Positions 63,972 to 64,000 of a stretch of DNA of 64,000 bases are shown one piece after another; position 1 is the stretch's first letter; each line of letters starts with the position of its first letter. The translations under genes and the position numbers were made by a program. The notes under the pieces were generated by a model that did not search any database, was not told where the DNA came from, and saw nothing but the letters and a program-made list of their open reading frames with translations. Source of the stretch: Diphasiastrum complanatum (taxonomy: Eukaryota; Streptophyta; Lycopodiopsida; Lycopodiales; Lycopodiaceae). The stretch lies in assembly GCA_029204225.1 (NCBI GenBank), contig CM055093.1, forward strand, positions 30,329,777-30,393,776, written 5' to 3'.

Positions 63972-64000
63972 CGGCCACCGTGGGATTATTTTAGGCTGTC

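Larger units (their letters stand above)
61905..64000 (-). mobile_element. Copia element H, minus strand, runs off the window
   Basis: On the minus strand: linker, RT and RNase H (63971-62387), a purine tract CTCC reading TTAAGGAGGG in sense (62316-62325), then an LTR starting TGTTAG at 62315 and probably ending CCTACA at 61905. The 5' half lies beyond 64000. Confidence 0.85.

Overview
This is a plant nuclear window dominated by transposable elements. The evidence is the number of nested LTR retrotransposons primed by initiator Met-tRNA (repeated TGGTATCAGAGC sites), plant-type Ty1/copia and chromodomain Ty3/gypsy polyproteins, an intron-bearing BED/DUF659/hATC hAT transposase, GT-AG introns and a plant rhomboid-like gene. 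The density and depth of nesting suggest a large, repeat-rich seed-plant genome, possibly a gymnosperm. That last point is inference, not shown by the sequence.

Region 1, 1-18440. The base layer is a plus-strand copia element (called X0), seen only as its RNase H end (1-335 and 11674-11781) and an LTR (17514-18367). Its RNase H was split by an 11.3-kb hAT transposon (344-11665, 8-bp TSD with one mismatch). The hAT DUF659 exon was in turn split by a minus-strand LTR element (element I, 2369-7979, TSD CGCCA). The X0 polypurine tract was hit by a minus-strand gypsy element (J, 11787-17508, TSD AGGGG), which has unusual AG..CT LTR ends, keeps gag-protease and a chromodomain, and has lost RT, RNase H and most of integrase.

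Region 2, 18440-33640. There is one plausible host exon on the minus strand (18604-18932, two hydrophobic segments), then a J-family remnant (K), a gypsy gag remnant (L), a tandem-repeat plus foldback patch with CACTA-like ends, and a minus-strand copia (X) whose integrase is interrupted by another copia (Y) bounded by about 745-bp direct repeats. AT-rich relic DNA with one gypsy RT fragment follows.

Region 3, 33640-53000. A decayed minus-strand gag-like gene (M) is the substrate for several insertions. Copia B (33646-37347, TSD AAAAA) and copia C (38256-47433, TSD ACATA) belong to one family. C carries a young gypsy chromovirus A (40335-46698, TSD ATCTC, 358-bp LTRs with 3 differences) inside its 3' LTR. 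Gypsy D (48404-52761, TSD TGGAT) is an internally deleted copy next to M. B, C and D have each lost most of their coding capacity. A is nearly complete but has one frame-breaking deletion at the RT to RNase H boundary.

Region 4, 53000-64000. A plus-strand rhomboid-like intramembrane protease gene has three well-spliced exons (55192-55490, 57397-57560, 57834-57997). Its later exon(s), including the catalytic His, are not in the window. The third intron or 3' flank is filled by a plus-strand copia relic (G) abutted by a minus-strand copia (H) that runs off the end.

No system of clearly new function is visible. The most useful observations are the datable nesting order, the non-canonical LTR ends of J, the repeat-rich J leader and pol-replacement region, the repeated TCGCGA motifs in copia LTRs, and the two host gene pieces.
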